A stretch of DNA of 53,932 bases from Olsenella profusa (GCF_016900315.1 NZ_JACSNQ010000014.1:1-53932), one strand, 5' to 3'; numbered from the stretch's first letter, positions 20,632-30,146 are shown. Numbers and translations: made by a program. The notes: a model not told the origin generated them from the sequence alone.

Positions 20632-20910
20632 ATGGCAGTCACCAAGGAGCGCAAGGCCGAGCTCGTGGCCACCTACGGCAAGGACGAGAAGGACTCCGGC
20701 TCCGCCGACGTCCAGGTCGCCCTGCTCACCGAGCGCATCAAGGGCCTCACCGAGCACATGAAGACGCACCCCAAGGACTTCCACACCCGCCGCGGCCTGC
20801 TGATGCTCGTCGGCAAGCGCCGCCGCCTGCTGTCCTACATCAAGGCGCGTGACATCGAGCAGTACCGTTCGCTCATCAAGAGTCTCGGCATCCGCGACAA
20901 CATCCAGTAA
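20632..20910 (+). CDS. rpsO: 30S ribosomal protein S15
   Basis: A 92-residue primary 16S rRNA-binding protein. It contains the conserved S15 stretches GSADVQVALLTERI and HTRRGLLMLVGKRRRLLSYIK and ends GIRDNIQ. The ATG at 20632 has GAAGGGAG ahead; the open frame upstream is not coding. It precedes pnp, the classical rpsO-pnp arrangement. Confidence 0.96.
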   Translation: MAVTKERKAELVATYGKDEKDSGSADVQVALLTERIKGLTEHMKTHPKDFHTRRGLLMLVGKRRRLLSYIKARDIEQYRSLIKSLGIRDNIQ

Positions 20911-20921
20911 GTGGGTACTTC

Positions 20922-20945
20922 GAAGGGCGCCTGCGGGCGCCCTTC
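20922..20945 (+). terminator. hairpin between rpsO and pnp
   Basis: Perfect 10-bp arms GAAGGGCGCC (20922-20931) and GGCGCCCTTC (20936-20945) with a 4-base loop are followed by TCTGTG. It may be a partial terminator or an RNase processing site. In other bacteria a stem here controls PNPase autoregulation. Confidence 0.7.
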
Positions 20946-21063
20946 TCTGTGCGCCCGAGACCAGCGGAGGCGCACCGCGGGCATCCGGCCCGCACGGCGG
21001 CCGCGGGAGGCCGCCACGACGGCCCGCCTGCAACGGGGCAGGCGGAGATAAGGGAAAAGGGAA

Positions 21064-23304
21064 ATGGCAAAGGTTACACACGAGTTCGACCTCTACGGCA
21101 AGCACTACGCCCTCGAGACCGGCGAGCTGGCCAAGCAGGCCACCGGCTCCTGCCTCGTCAAGGCGGGCGACTCCACGGTGCTGCTCACCGCGGTGGTCTC
21201 CAAGGAGCGCAAGGACTACGACTTCTTCCCGCTGACGGTCGACTTCATCGAGAAGATGTACGCCGTGGGCCGCATCCCCGGCGGCTACCTCAAGCGCGAG
21301 GCGCGCCCGTCCGAGAAGGCCACCCTCACGGCCCGCATGATCGACCGCCCGCTGCGCCCGAGCTTCCCGGCCGGCTTCCGCAACGAGGTGCAGGTCGTGG
21401 CCACCACGCTCGTGGCCGACCAGGTCAACCCCGTGGACACCATCTGCGTGATGGCGGCCTCCGCGGCCCTCACCGTGGGCGGCGTGCCCTTCGAGGGCCC
21501 GCTCGCGTGCGTGCGCATCGGCCGCGACCGCGACACCCACGAGTTCATCGTCAACCCCACCTACGAGGAGCGCGACAACTCCGACCTCGACCTCGAGCTC
21601 GGCGGCTCGGCCGACTTCATCTCCATGCTCGAGGCCGGCGCCGAGGAGATCTCCGAGGAGGACATGCTCGCCGCCATGGCCTTTGGCCAGGAGGCCATCG
21701 CCGCGTTCTGCGCCGAGCAGGAGAAGTTCTTCGCCAAGTGCCGCGAGGTCAACGGCGAGTTCCCCGTGCGCGAGTACGTCCTCGACGAGCCCGTGCCCGA
21801 GGTCCACGACCGCGTCTTCGCCCACTACGACGAGATGTCCGCCGCCCTCAAGGACGCCGACAAGCAGAGCCGCATCGGCAAGGTCGAGGCCCTCAAGGAC
21901 GCCATCAGGGCCGAGTTCACCGAGGAGGAGCAGGCCCAGTGGGGCCGCGCGATCCCCGTGGAGCTCAAGGCCCTCGAGAAGCACGCGATGCGCCTCATGG
22001 TCGTGGAGACCGGCGAGCGCGTCGACGGCCGCACCCCCACCGAGGTGCGCCCGCTCATGATCAAGGGCGACTACCTGCCCCGCGTCCACGGCTCCGGCCT
22101 CTTCCAGCGCGGCCAGACCCAGGTGCTCTCCGTCTGCACCCTCGGCATGCTCAACGAGTGGCAGCGCCTCGACACCATCGAGCCCGTCGATGGCAAGCGC
22201 TACATCCACCACTACAACTTCCCGCCGTACTGCACCGGCGAGACCGGCCGCATGGGCAGCCCCAAGCGCCGCGAGATCGGCCACGGCAACCTCGCCGAGC
22301 GCGCCCTGCTGCCGGTGATCCCGTCCGAGGACGAGTTCCCCTACACCATCCGCGTGGTCTCCGAGGTCATGGAGTCCAACGGCTCCTCCTCGATGGCCTC
22401 CACCTGCGGCTCCACGCTCGCCCTCATGGACGCCGGCGTGCCGCTCAAGCGCCCGGTCTCCGGCGTGGCCATGGGGCTGATCCAGGAGGAGGGCAAGACC
22501 GTCGTCCTGACCGACATCCAGGGCCTCGAGGACTTCCTCGGCGACATGGACTTCAAGGTCACCGGCACACCTAAGGGCATCACGGCCATGCAGATGGACA
22601 ACAAGGCCACCGGTCTCACGCCCGAGATCCTGCGCTCCGCGCTCATGCAGGCGCACGAGGGCCGCATGTTCATCCTCGACGCCATGCTCGACGCCGTGCC
22701 CGGCGTGCGCTCCCAGACCAAGGAGTCCGCGCCCAAGATCCTCACGCTCTCCATCCCCGCCGACAAGATCTCCGACGTGATCGGCAAGGGCGGCAAGGTC
22801 ATCCGCAGCATCCAGGACGACACCGGCACCTCCATCGACATCCAGGAGGACGGCACCGTCTTCGTTGCCGGCGTCGGCGGGTCCGCCGAGGCCGCGGCCG
22901 AGCGCATCAGGGCCATCGTCAAGGTGCCCGAGGTGGGCGAGGAGTTCACCGGCCGCGTCGTGGGCATCCAGTCCTTCGGCGCCTTCGTCGAGCTCGTGCC
23001 CGGCAAGGACGGCCTGCTGCACATCTCCCGCGTGGCGAAGGGCCGCGTGGACAAGGTTGAGGACGTCCTCAACATCGGCGACGAGGTCAAGGTCCGCGTC
23101 CTCGAGGTCGACGAGAAGGGCAAGATCAGCCTCGACCGCATCGACAAGCCCGAGGCCCCGGCCGGCTCCGGCCACGGCCGCGGCAACGGTGGCGAGAAGG
23201 ACCGCCCGCGCCGCGAGCACCGCGGGCCGCGCCGTCACCCCGGCGACCGCGGCGAGGCGGGCGGCACCGACAAGCCGCGCCCGCGCCGCCACCACGGGGC
23301 GTAG
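21064..23304 (+). CDS. pnp: polyribonucleotide nucleotidyltransferase (PNPase)
   Basis: A 746-residue phosphorolytic 3'-5' exoribonuclease. Two RNase PH domains are visible (the second with GRTPTEVRPL and the MGSPKRREIGHGNLAERAL active-site region), separated by the helical domain, then a KH domain (GKGGKVIRSIQDDTG) and an S1 domain (GRVVGIQSFGAFVEL). The tail after S1 is basic and Gly/Arg-rich. The ATG follows GGGAAAAGGG. Its partners for mRNA decay, RNase J and RNase Y, are also in this window. Confidence 0.97.
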   Translation: MAKVTHEFDLYGKHYALETGELAKQATGSCLVKAGDSTVLLTAVVSKERKDYDFFPLTVDFIEKMYAVGRIPGGYLKREARPSEKATLTARMIDRPLRPSFPAGFRNEVQVVATTLVADQVNPVDTICVMAASAALTVGGVPFEGPLACVRIGRDRDTHEFIVNPTYEERDNSDLDLELGGSADFISMLEAGAEEISEEDMLAAMAFGQEAIAAFCAEQEKFFAKCREVNGEFPVREYVLDEPVPEVHDRVFAHYDEMSAALKDADKQSRIGKVEALKDAIRAEFTEEEQAQWGRAIPVELKALEKHAMRLMVVETGERVDGRTPTEVRPLMIKGDYLPRVHGSGLFQRGQTQVLSVCTLGMLNEWQRLDTIEPVDGKRYIHHYNFPPYCTGETGRMGSPKRREIGHGNLAERALLPVIPSEDEFPYTIRVVSEVMESNGSSSMASTCGSTLALMDAGVPLKRPVSGVAMGLIQEEGKTVVLTDIQGLEDFLGDMDFKVTGTPKGITAMQMDNKATGLTPEILRSALMQAHEGRMFILDAMLDAVPGVRSQTKESAPKILTLSIPADKISDVIGKGGKVIRSIQDDTGTSIDIQEDGTVFVAGVGGSAEAAAERIRAIVKVPEVGEEFTGRVVGIQSFGAFVELVPGKDGLLHISRVAKGRVDKVEDVLNIGDEVKVRVLEVDEKGKISLDRIDKPEAPAGSGHGRGNGGEKDRPRREHRGPRRHPGDRGEAGGTDKPRPRRHHGA

Positions 23305-23412
23305 GCGCCGGCACCCCAGGCGACCCCGCACCTGAGGCAGTCTCGCACCCCAGGCGCCCCGAGCGCCCCGAGGCGTTCCTCCGAGAAGCACGCACGCGAT
23401 GCTCTCTCGCAG

Positions 23413-23429
23413 GCGCCCCGGGGCGCTTT
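23413..23429 (+). terminator. possible terminator palindrome after pnp
   Basis: The uninterrupted palindrome GCGCCCCGGGGCGC (23413-23426) is followed by TTT, about 110 bases after the pnp stop. Confidence 0.4.
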
Positions 23430-23437
23430 CCATGCCC

Positions 23438-23594
23438 GGCGAGAAGGGCCCTGGCGAGAAGGGCGTGACATCGAGCGAGTCTCGTGGGCCCAACTCGTCC
23501 AAAGTCATGCTTCTCGCCCATGGAGCGTGACATCGAGCGAGCCGCGTGGGCCCAACTCGTCCAATGTCACGCTTCAGGCGAGAAGAACGTGACT
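23438..23594. repeat. intergenic element with GGCGAGAAG motifs and a 62-bp direct repeat
   Basis: The 534-base gap 23305-23838 has no gene. It carries GGCGAGAA at 23438, 23453 and 23577 and TTCTCGCC at 23511. Between them, a unit starting GCGTGACATCGAGCGAG occurs at 23463 and again at 23525 (period 62), continuing CGTGGGCCCAACTCGTCCAA. In the second unit GCGTGACAT and ATGTCACGC form a perfect 9-bp inverted repeat; in the first the arm is imperfect. Upstream, GCACCCCAGGCG is repeated at 23311 and 23345. Confidence 0.75.
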
Positions 23595-23737
23595 TTCAAC
23601 GTGTCAAGAGCGCCTGTGGCGTGGCAGGGCCATGAGTCGAGCGCGCAGACAGGCCACAGTCAACCATCTCCCCGGATTACGCCACGACTCCCGCGTGAAA
23701 CTCTCGTGGGGCGCGGCGGGCGCGCGTCCTTCTCGTC

Positions 23738-23743
23738 TACAAT
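23738..23743 (+). promoter_or_regulatory. possible -10 box of rnj
   Basis: TACAAT lies about 96 bases before the rnj ATG and would place the hairpin at 23768-23794 in the mRNA leader. No -35 box is obvious. Confidence 0.4.
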
Positions 23744-23767
23744 ACAAGCCGTATGCGCAAAGGCTGC

Positions 23768-23794
23768 GGCCGGGCGTGTCAGCGACGCCCGGCC
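23768..23794 (+). promoter_or_regulatory. hairpin in the rnj leader
   Basis: Perfect 10-bp arms GGCCGGGCGT (23768-23777) and ACGCCCGGCC (23785-23794) with a 7-base loop are followed by GTCTTAT, 44 bases before the rnj start. It could be an attenuator or a cleavage site for self-regulation. Confidence 0.6.
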
Positions 23795-23838
23795 GTCTTA
23801 TATGAAAAGTCAGGCTCTGCGAAAGGAACCACCCAGGA

Positions 23839-25503
23839 ATGCCAAAGAAGGACATAGCGCTCAAGATCATCCCCCTCGGGGGCCTTGACGGCATCGGCAA
23901 GAACATGACGGCCTTCGAGTACGGGGACGACATGATCCTCGTGGACGCCGGCCTGATGTTCCCCGACGAGGGCCAGCCCGGCATCGACCTCATCCTGCCC
24001 GACTACACCTACGTGCTGGAGAACGAGGAGAAGCTGCGCGGCATCATCATCACCCACGGTCACGAGGACCACACCGGGGCCCTGCCGTACCTGCTGCAGG
24101 ACCTCACGCGCAAGGTGCCCATCTACTCGAGTAAGCTCACCCTCGGGATCATCCAGGGGAAGTTTGACGAGCACAACATAAAGAACCCCAAGACCCGCGA
24201 GGTCCATGACGGCTCCCAGGTCACCCTCGGCGCCTTCAACGTCACGTTCTTCTCGATGACGCACTCCATCCCGGCGGCCTTCGGCATCTTCATCCAGACG
24301 CCGGCGGGCACCGTCATGCACACCGGCGACTTCAAGTTCGACCAGACGCCGATCGACGGGCGCCGCCCGAACTTCCATGCCATCAACAAGTTCGGCTCCC
24401 AGGGGGTCGACCTGCTGCTGTCCGACTCCACCAACGCCACCCGGCCGGGCTTCACCCCCTCCGAGGCGGCCGTGGGGCGCGACCTGCGCCACGTCATCAA
24501 GAACGCGCCGGGGCGCGTCTTCGTGGCGGCGTTCTCCAGCCACATCCACCGCCTCCAGCAGATCTGCGACGCCTCGGTTGCGGTGGGCCGCAAGGTCGTG
24601 GTGACGGGCCGCTCGATGGTCACCAACACCAAGGTGGCCCGCGACCTCGGCTACCTCAAGATCGACGACGAGAACATCATCGACGCCTACGACGTCGACC
24701 GCATCCCCGACGACAAGATCGTGGTGCTGTGCACCGGCAGCCAGGGGGAGCCGCTCTCGGCGCTGGCGCGCATGGCGACCGGCGAGCACAAGTCGCTCTC
24801 CATCCACGAGTCCGACACGGTGATCATCTCCGCCACGCCGATTCCGGGCAACGAGAAGAGCGTGCAGTCGATCATCAACTCGCTCTCCAAGATTGGCTGC
24901 GAGATCTACGACAAGTCCAAGGGCACCGTGCACGTCTCGGGCCACGCGAGCCAGGAGGAGCTCAAGCTCATGCTCGCCATGGCCAAGCCGCGCAACTTCA
25001 TGCCCGTCCACGGCGAGGCGCAGCACCTGCGCGCCCACGCCGACCTCGCGCGCCAGATGGGCGTTCCGGAGAACCGCATCTTCGTGCTGGACAACGGCGA
25101 CTCGCTCGAGATGGTGCGCCACAAGGTGCGGCGCGGCCGTGCCGTGGAGTCCGGCGTGGTCTACGTGGACGGCGGCACGGTCACCGAGGCCAACCCGACG
25201 GTCCTGCGCGACCGCCAGAAGCTCGGCGCCGACGGCGTGGTCACCTGCACCGTGGTGGTCTCCAAGCGCAACCGCCGCGTGGAGGCCGTGGAGGTCTCCG
25301 GGCGCGGCGTCTCGTCCTCGACCGACGAGCTGCTGCTCTCCGACGCCGCCGACGCGGTGCGCGCGCAGGTGGGCAAGCTCGCCTCCGGGGACGGCGCGAG
25401 CATCGACGCGCTCAGGCGCGGCGTCCGCAACGCCCTCTCCAACCTGCTCTGGAACAAGACGCACACGCGGCCGATGATCATTCCGGTGGTGATGGAGGTC
25501 TAG
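23839..25503 (+). CDS. rnj: ribonuclease J
   Basis: A 554-residue metallo-beta-lactamase/beta-CASP RNase with 5'-3' exo- and endonuclease activity in mRNA decay and rRNA maturation. The metal-binding motif H73-x-H75-x-D77-H78 is intact (HGHEDH), with a later HTGDFKFD and the beta-CASP stretches SDSTNATRPG and GHASQEEL. Length is that of typical RNase J. The ATG has an AGGA site. The stop directly abuts the ftsK ATG. RNase Y is encoded at 34912. Confidence 0.96.
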   Translation: MPKKDIALKIIPLGGLDGIGKNMTAFEYGDDMILVDAGLMFPDEGQPGIDLILPDYTYVLENEEKLRGIIITHGHEDHTGALPYLLQDLTRKVPIYSSKLTLGIIQGKFDEHNIKNPKTREVHDGSQVTLGAFNVTFFSMTHSIPAAFGIFIQTPAGTVMHTGDFKFDQTPIDGRRPNFHAINKFGSQGVDLLLSDSTNATRPGFTPSEAAVGRDLRHVIKNAPGRVFVAAFSSHIHRLQQICDASVAVGRKVVVTGRSMVTNTKVARDLGYLKIDDENIIDAYDVDRIPDDKIVVLCTGSQGEPLSALARMATGEHKSLSIHESDTVIISATPIPGNEKSVQSIINSLSKIGCEIYDKSKGTVHVSGHASQEELKLMLAMAKPRNFMPVHGEAQHLRAHADLARQMGVPENRIFVLDNGDSLEMVRHKVRRGRAVESGVVYVDGGTVTEANPTVLRDRQKLGADGVVTCTVVVSKRNRRVEAVEVSGRGVSSSTDELLLSDAADAVRAQVGKLASGDGASIDALRRGVRNALSNLLWNKTHTRPMIIPVVMEV

Positions 25504-27996
25504 ATGCCGGCCAAACGCACCTCAAACGCAGCAAAACGGCCCAAGTCCAAGGCCCGCGGCGCATCGCCGCGCGGGCGCCAGGCGGCCGCGGCGAGCCTCG
25601 TCGGCACCGCGCAGGGGGACATCCTCGGCGTGGTGGTGGCGGTGGTGGCCGTGGCGCTTCTCGCCGCGCTCCTGTTCCCCACCCAGGCGGTGCTGACGAG
25701 CGCGGTCCACGACTTCCTGGCGCTCTCCTTCGGCGCCGCGGCACCGCTCGTGCCGGTGGCGCTCTTCGCCTTTGCCATGACCTTCTTCCTCGGCGGCGAC
25801 GAGCCGGTCTCCGGGCGCGTGGCGCTGGGGCTCTCCCTCATCGTGCTGGCCGTGCTCGCCATGGTCTCGCTCAACCTCCCGGGTGCCGAGGCCGACCCCG
25901 CGTCGGTCTTCGCCGTGGCGGCCGCCGAGCGCGCGGGCGGCTACGTGGGCGGGGCCGTCGCGTACGCCCTGCTCGAGCTCGTGGGCCCGGTCGTGGGCAA
26001 CGTGGTGCTCGTCGGCGTCATCGTCGCGGGCGTCGTCGTCTGCGGGTTCTCCGTCTCCGGCGTGGTGGCGAGCGCCCGCGCGCGCATCACCGCGGCGGCC
26101 CAGGCCCACGAGGAGCGCTCGCGCGAGCGCCGTGACCAGCGCATCATTGACGCCGTGGCAGACGACGGGCCGGAGCCTCCCGCCCAGGGCTCGCTCTTCG
26201 ACGAGGACGGCGCCGCCCAGACGAGCTTCATCGGCAACCGCAAGACGTCGGTTCTGCGGCGCGGCTCGCGCAGCCGTGGCGCAGCGGTGGGGGAGACCAG
26301 GGCCACCCTGCTTGACGCCACGGACGCCGAGGCCAAGACCACCCTGCTCGACCGCACCGCGCACGGCGAGAAGAACGACGCCGGCGCGGGCTCCGTCCCG
26401 TCCTTCCTGTCCGGCGCCGACAAGGGCGGCGCGGCTCGCGCGGGCAGGGCCGGCCGCGCGCCCAAGGGGGAGAGCCGTGCCGCGTCTGCCGCCCCGAAGA
26501 CGATCCACCGCCCCGGCGATGACGACGAGAGCTACGAGCTGCCGCCCCTCTCGATCCTGCGCGTGAACCCCGACGCCTCCGGCTCCTACGCCAACGAGGA
26601 CGAGCTCACCTCGACGGCCGCGAAGCTCCAGGCGACGCTCGAGGAGTTCGGCCTCACGTCGCGGGTGGAGGGCTGGATCGCCGGGCCCTCGGTCACCACG
26701 TTCAAGATCTCGATGGGCGAGGGCGAGCGCGTGAGCAAGATCGTCAACCTGGAGGACGACATCGCGCTCTCGCTCGCGGCCAAGTCCGTGCGCATCTTCG
26801 CGCCCATCCCGGGCACCTCGCTCGTGGGCATCGAGATCCCCAACGAGAAGCCCCAGCCGGTCTTTCTCTCGGACGTCCTGCCCTACGCCACGGGCGGCCC
26901 GCTCGACTGCGCCTTCGGGCGCGACTCCGAGGGCCGGCCCATCGTGGTTGACCTCGCGGGCCTGCCGCACCTGCTCGTGGCCGGCACCACCGGCTCGGGC
27001 AAGTCGGTGCTGCTCAACGCGATCATCATGTCCATGCTCATGCGCGCCACCCCCGAGCAGGTGCGCCTGATCATGGTGGACCCCAAGCGCGTCGAGTTCA
27101 CCGGCTATGCCGGCCTGCCGCACCTCTACGTCCCGGTGGTCACCGAGCCGCGCCAGGCGGCCTCGGCCCTGCAGTGGGGCGTGACCGAGATGGAGCGCCG
27201 CCTCAAGGTCTTCGAGCACTACAAGGTGCGCGACATCAAGACCTACAACGGCAACGTGGACGGTGGCAAGTACGCCGACATGGAGAACCCGCCGAAGCAC
27301 ATGCCCTACTTCGTCATCGTGATCGACGAGCTCGCCGACCTCATGATGGTTGCCGGAAAGGACGTCGAGTCCTCCATCGTGCGCATCGCCCAGCTCGGCC
27401 GCGCCGCCGGCATCCACCTCATCGTGGCCACCCAGCGCCCCTCGGCCGACGTCGTCACCGGCCTCATCCGCGCCAACATTGACAACCGCGTGGCGCTCTC
27501 GGTGGACAACTCCATCAACTCGCGCATCATCCTCGACCAGAAGGGCGCCGAGCAGCTCCTGGGCAAGGGAGACATGCTCGTCAAGCTGCGCGGCAAGAAG
27601 CCGCGGCGCGCCCAGGGCTGCTGGGTCTCCGACGAGGAGATCGAGCAGACGGTGAAGTTCATCTGCGGGCAGGTGGCCGCCGACTACCACGAGGACATCC
27701 TCACCGCCGTGGTGCCCACCGCCCCCGGCTCGGGGGACCCCGCGGCCGCCCGGGACGACGACCCCCTCGTCTGGGAGGCGGCACGGATCGTGGTGGACTC
27801 CCAGCTGGGCTCCACCTCGGGCCTGCAGCGCGCCCTCTCGGTGGGCTACGCGCGCGCCGGGCGCATCATGGACATGCTCGAGGCGAAGGGCGTCGTGGGT
27901 CCGGCCAACGGCTCGAAGCCGCGCGAGGTCCTTCTCGACAAGGAGGGCCTCGAGGACCTGCAGGCGGCAGAGGCCGCCTATCGGGAGGTGGAGTGA
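25504..27996 (+). CDS. ftsK: DNA translocase FtsK/SpoIIIE
   Basis: An 830-residue septal DNA pump. Four hydrophobic segments occupy about residues 38-195, followed by a charged linker, then the motor with Walker A AGTTGSGKS (about residues 493-501) and Walker B VIVIDELADLM (about 602-612), and a C-terminal winged-helix gamma domain (SVGYARAGRIMDMLE) that reads orientation sequences. No linker-length anomaly is seen. The ATG follows the rnj stop with no gap, and a RodZ-like gene follows. Confidence 0.95.
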   Translation: MPAKRTSNAAKRPKSKARGASPRGRQAAAASLVGTAQGDILGVVVAVVAVALLAALLFPTQAVLTSAVHDFLALSFGAAAPLVPVALFAFAMTFFLGGDEPVSGRVALGLSLIVLAVLAMVSLNLPGAEADPASVFAVAAAERAGGYVGGAVAYALLELVGPVVGNVVLVGVIVAGVVVCGFSVSGVVASARARITAAAQAHEERSRERRDQRIIDAVADDGPEPPAQGSLFDEDGAAQTSFIGNRKTSVLRRGSRSRGAAVGETRATLLDATDAEAKTTLLDRTAHGEKNDAGAGSVPSFLSGADKGGAARAGRAGRAPKGESRAASAAPKTIHRPGDDDESYELPPLSILRVNPDASGSYANEDELTSTAAKLQATLEEFGLTSRVEGWIAGPSVTTFKISMGEGERVSKIVNLEDDIALSLAAKSVRIFAPIPGTSLVGIEIPNEKPQPVFLSDVLPYATGGPLDCAFGRDSEGRPIVVDLAGLPHLLVAGTTGSGKSVLLNAIIMSMLMRATPEQVRLIMVDPKRVEFTGYAGLPHLYVPVVTEPRQAASALQWGVTEMERRLKVFEHYKVRDIKTYNGNVDGGKYADMENPPKHMPYFVIVIDELADLMMVAGKDVESSIVRIAQLGRAAGIHLIVATQRPSADVVTGLIRANIDNRVALSVDNSINSRIILDQKGAEQLLGKGDMLVKLRGKKPRRAQGCWVSDEEIEQTVKFICGQVAADYHEDILTAVVPTAPGSGDPAAARDDDPLVWEAARIVVDSQLGSTSGLQRALSVGYARAGRIMDMLEAKGVVGPANGSKPREVLLDKEGLEDLQAAEAAYREVE

Positions 27997-27997
27997 C

Positions 27998-29599
27998 ATG
28001 GCTCGTCCGCGGTTCAGCGAGGCGCTCGTGGCGCGTCGTCACGAGCTCGGGCTCTCTGTCTCGCAGGCCTCGCGCATCCTCAAGCTGCGCGAGGACGTGC
28101 TCATAGCCTTCGAGGAGGGCGACTACGACCACATGCCCCAGAGCGGCTACGCCCAGGGCATGCTCTCGAGCTACGCACGCTACCTCGGCCTCAACGCGCG
28201 AGAGATCGTGGACCTCTTCCAGGAGGAAATCTACCAGTACCGCCACGGCACCTCGTCCCACGAGCTCAGGCGCCGCACGCGCCAGACGCAGTCCGGCCGG
28301 GGCGTCTCCGGCTACGACCTCGTGAACGAGGCCGGCTCGCGCCCGAAGGCCTACGTGGAGTACCGGCCGCTGCTGCCCACCTCGGGCGGCCCCGCCGGCG
28401 ACATGGGCGACTTCGCCACCACGGCGCCCGCCCGTCCGCGCACGTCGGTCCCGCTCGCCGGCGTGGGGTCCGCGGCCCCGGGCACCCGGGGCGCCTACGG
28501 GTCCTACGCCTCGTCCGCCCCCTACGGCCACGTGGCCCGCGAGCGCGTCGACGGGCACCCCTACAACACCGGGGCCCCGTCCGACCACGCCCCCGCGAGC
28601 ACCGCCCGCCGCCGTGCCGCAAACCGCCGCAGGCGCCCCAACGACCAGGCGAGCCGCCTGCTCAACGAGGGCCAGCAGCACTCCTACCCCGAGGAGCGCG
28701 ACGGCGGGCGCAGCCGGGCGAGGACCGGCCGCCTCTACCGGCGCGACGACGTGAGCACCCGTCGCGTCGGCTCCGGCGAGTACACCGACGACCTGCGCTA
28801 CGACGACCACGCAAGCCCCTATGCGCCCGCCTCGACCCTCTCTGGGCGACGCTCCTCGCGCAACATCGCGCGCGTGGAGCGTCCCAACGTGCAGCGCCGG
28901 GCGGCCCGCTCCCGCTCCGGGGCCCCCGTCGGCCGCGGGCGCCAGCGCTCCGGGGTTGCCGGCGTCCTCGACGCGTTCCTCTCGGACCCGCGCCGCGCCC
29001 TTCTCGCCCTCATCCTGCTGCTGGCCGCGGTGCTCACGGCCATCCTCGTCTTCTCGGTGAGCTCGTGCGTGAACCGAGGGGGCCAGGAGGCCCAGCCCGG
29101 CCACGTCGTCCAGGTGAACACCACCGGGACCTCCGACGACGCGGGAGGGGAGGCGGACCCCGACGCCCAGGGGGCGGGCTCGGACGCCGAGACGGGCGAC
29201 GAGCCCGGCACGGGCGCCGCGGACGCGGAGGCCGGCTCCGACGCCGACGCCGACGCGGACGCGCAGGGCGTCGCCGAGCCCGAGGAGACTGTCGTCGAGG
29301 TCTCCGTGGCGAGCGGCGAGGTCTCCTGGGTTGAGGTCACCTGCGACGGCGTCTCGGAGGTCGCCGACAGCCTGACCGGGCCGTGGAGCGCCTCCTACAC
29401 GGTGCACGACTCCATCACGGTGCAGGTGACGAACCCCGCCGCCGTCACGGTGACGGAGAACGGCGAGCGGCGCGACTTCTCCTCGCACGCCGGCGGGCGC
29501 GCGGCGCTCACCATCGAGGGGACGCCGCTTCCCGAGGACGCGACGGACCCCGAGTCCGGTGCGGAGGCTGCCGCGGGAGGCGCGGGGGCCGGCGCGTAG
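27998..29599 (+). CDS. RodZ-like membrane protein with N-terminal helix-turn-helix
   Basis: A 533-residue protein. Residues 1-75 form a RodZ/Xre-type HTH (SVSQASRILKLREDVLIAFEEGDY...GYAQGMLSSYARYLGL). A long Arg/Ser/Gly-rich, probably disordered region follows. A single membrane helix lies near residues 330-352, then an Asp/Gly/Ala-rich acidic linker and a beta-rich DUF4115-like domain (VSWVEVTCDGVSEVADSL). RodZ ties the MreB cytoskeleton to the wall machinery in rods. No mreB is visible here, and the cytoplasmic linker is unusually long. It lies between ftsK and yajQ. Confidence 0.82.
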   Translation: MARPRFSEALVARRHELGLSVSQASRILKLREDVLIAFEEGDYDHMPQSGYAQGMLSSYARYLGLNAREIVDLFQEEIYQYRHGTSSHELRRRTRQTQSGRGVSGYDLVNEAGSRPKAYVEYRPLLPTSGGPAGDMGDFATTAPARPRTSVPLAGVGSAAPGTRGAYGSYASSAPYGHVARERVDGHPYNTGAPSDHAPASTARRRAANRRRRPNDQASRLLNEGQQHSYPEERDGGRSRARTGRLYRRDDVSTRRVGSGEYTDDLRYDDHASPYAPASTLSGRRSSRNIARVERPNVQRRAARSRSGAPVGRGRQRSGVAGVLDAFLSDPRRALLALILLLAAVLTAILVFSVSSCVNRGGQEAQPGHVVQVNTTGTSDDAGGEADPDAQGAGSDAETGDEPGTGAADAEAGSDADADADAQGVAEPEETVVEVSVASGEVSWVEVTCDGVSEVADSLTGPWSASYTVHDSITVQVTNPAAVTVTENGERRDFSSHAGGRAALTIEGTPLPEDATDPESGAEAAAGGAGAGA

Positions 29600-29648
29600 A
29601 CCCCGCCCACAAGGTTCGGCGCCATGGGCGCCACGGAAAGGAGATGGC

Positions 29649-30146
29649 ATGGCCAAGGAATCGAGCTTCGACGTCGTGTCCGTGGTGGACATGCAGGAGG
29701 TCGACAACGCCTACCAGCAGGCTGCGCGCGAGCTCACGCAGCGCTACGACCTCAAGGGCACGGGCGCCACGCTCGAGCTCTCCAAGAAGGAGGGGTCCTT
29801 CAAGATAGAGGCCCCCTCCGAGTTCGTCGCCGGCCAGGTGCGCGACGTGCTCGCGACCAAGCTGACGCGCCGCGGCATCGACCTCACGGCCGTGCGGTGG
29901 GCCGACCCGCAGGGCGCCTCGGGCATGACGGTGCGCCAGGTGGGCACCATCGTCCAGGGCATCGACGCCGACACCGCCAAGAGGATCGCCAAGGACGTCC
30001 GCGACCTCAAGGTAAAGGCCAAGGCCGCCATCGAGGGGGACAAGCTCCGCGTGAGCTCCGCCTCCAGGGACGTCCTCCAGTCCGTGATCGCGTCGCTCAA
30101 GGAGCGTGACTATGGCCAGCCCCTGCAGTTCGTCAACTACCGCTAG
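29649..30146 (+). CDS. yajQ: YajQ family nucleotide/RNA-binding protein
   Basis: A 165-residue UPF0234/DUF520 protein with the hallmark ESSFDVVSVVDMQEVDNA start, RYDLKG and the C-terminal LKERDYGQPLQFVNYR. Relatives bind nucleotides or cyclic di-GMP; the role here is unknown. The ATG at 29649 follows GAAAGGAGA. Its end overlaps the start of rimO. Confidence 0.92.
   Translation: MAKESSFDVVSVVDMQEVDNAYQQAARELTQRYDLKGTGATLELSKKEGSFKIEAPSEFVAGQVRDVLATKLTRRGIDLTAVRWADPQGASGMTVRQVGTIVQGIDADTAKRIAKDVRDLKVKAKAAIEGDKLRVSSASRDVLQSVIASLKERDYGQPLQFVNYR

Noticed and set aside
20611..23508. A 965-codon open frame on minus opposite rpsO and pnp, and similar long frames opposite comEC, hemW and the flavoenzyme, and ftsK
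   Set aside because: These are mirror frames created by strong G/C third-position bias; they lack domains and lie over well-identified genes.
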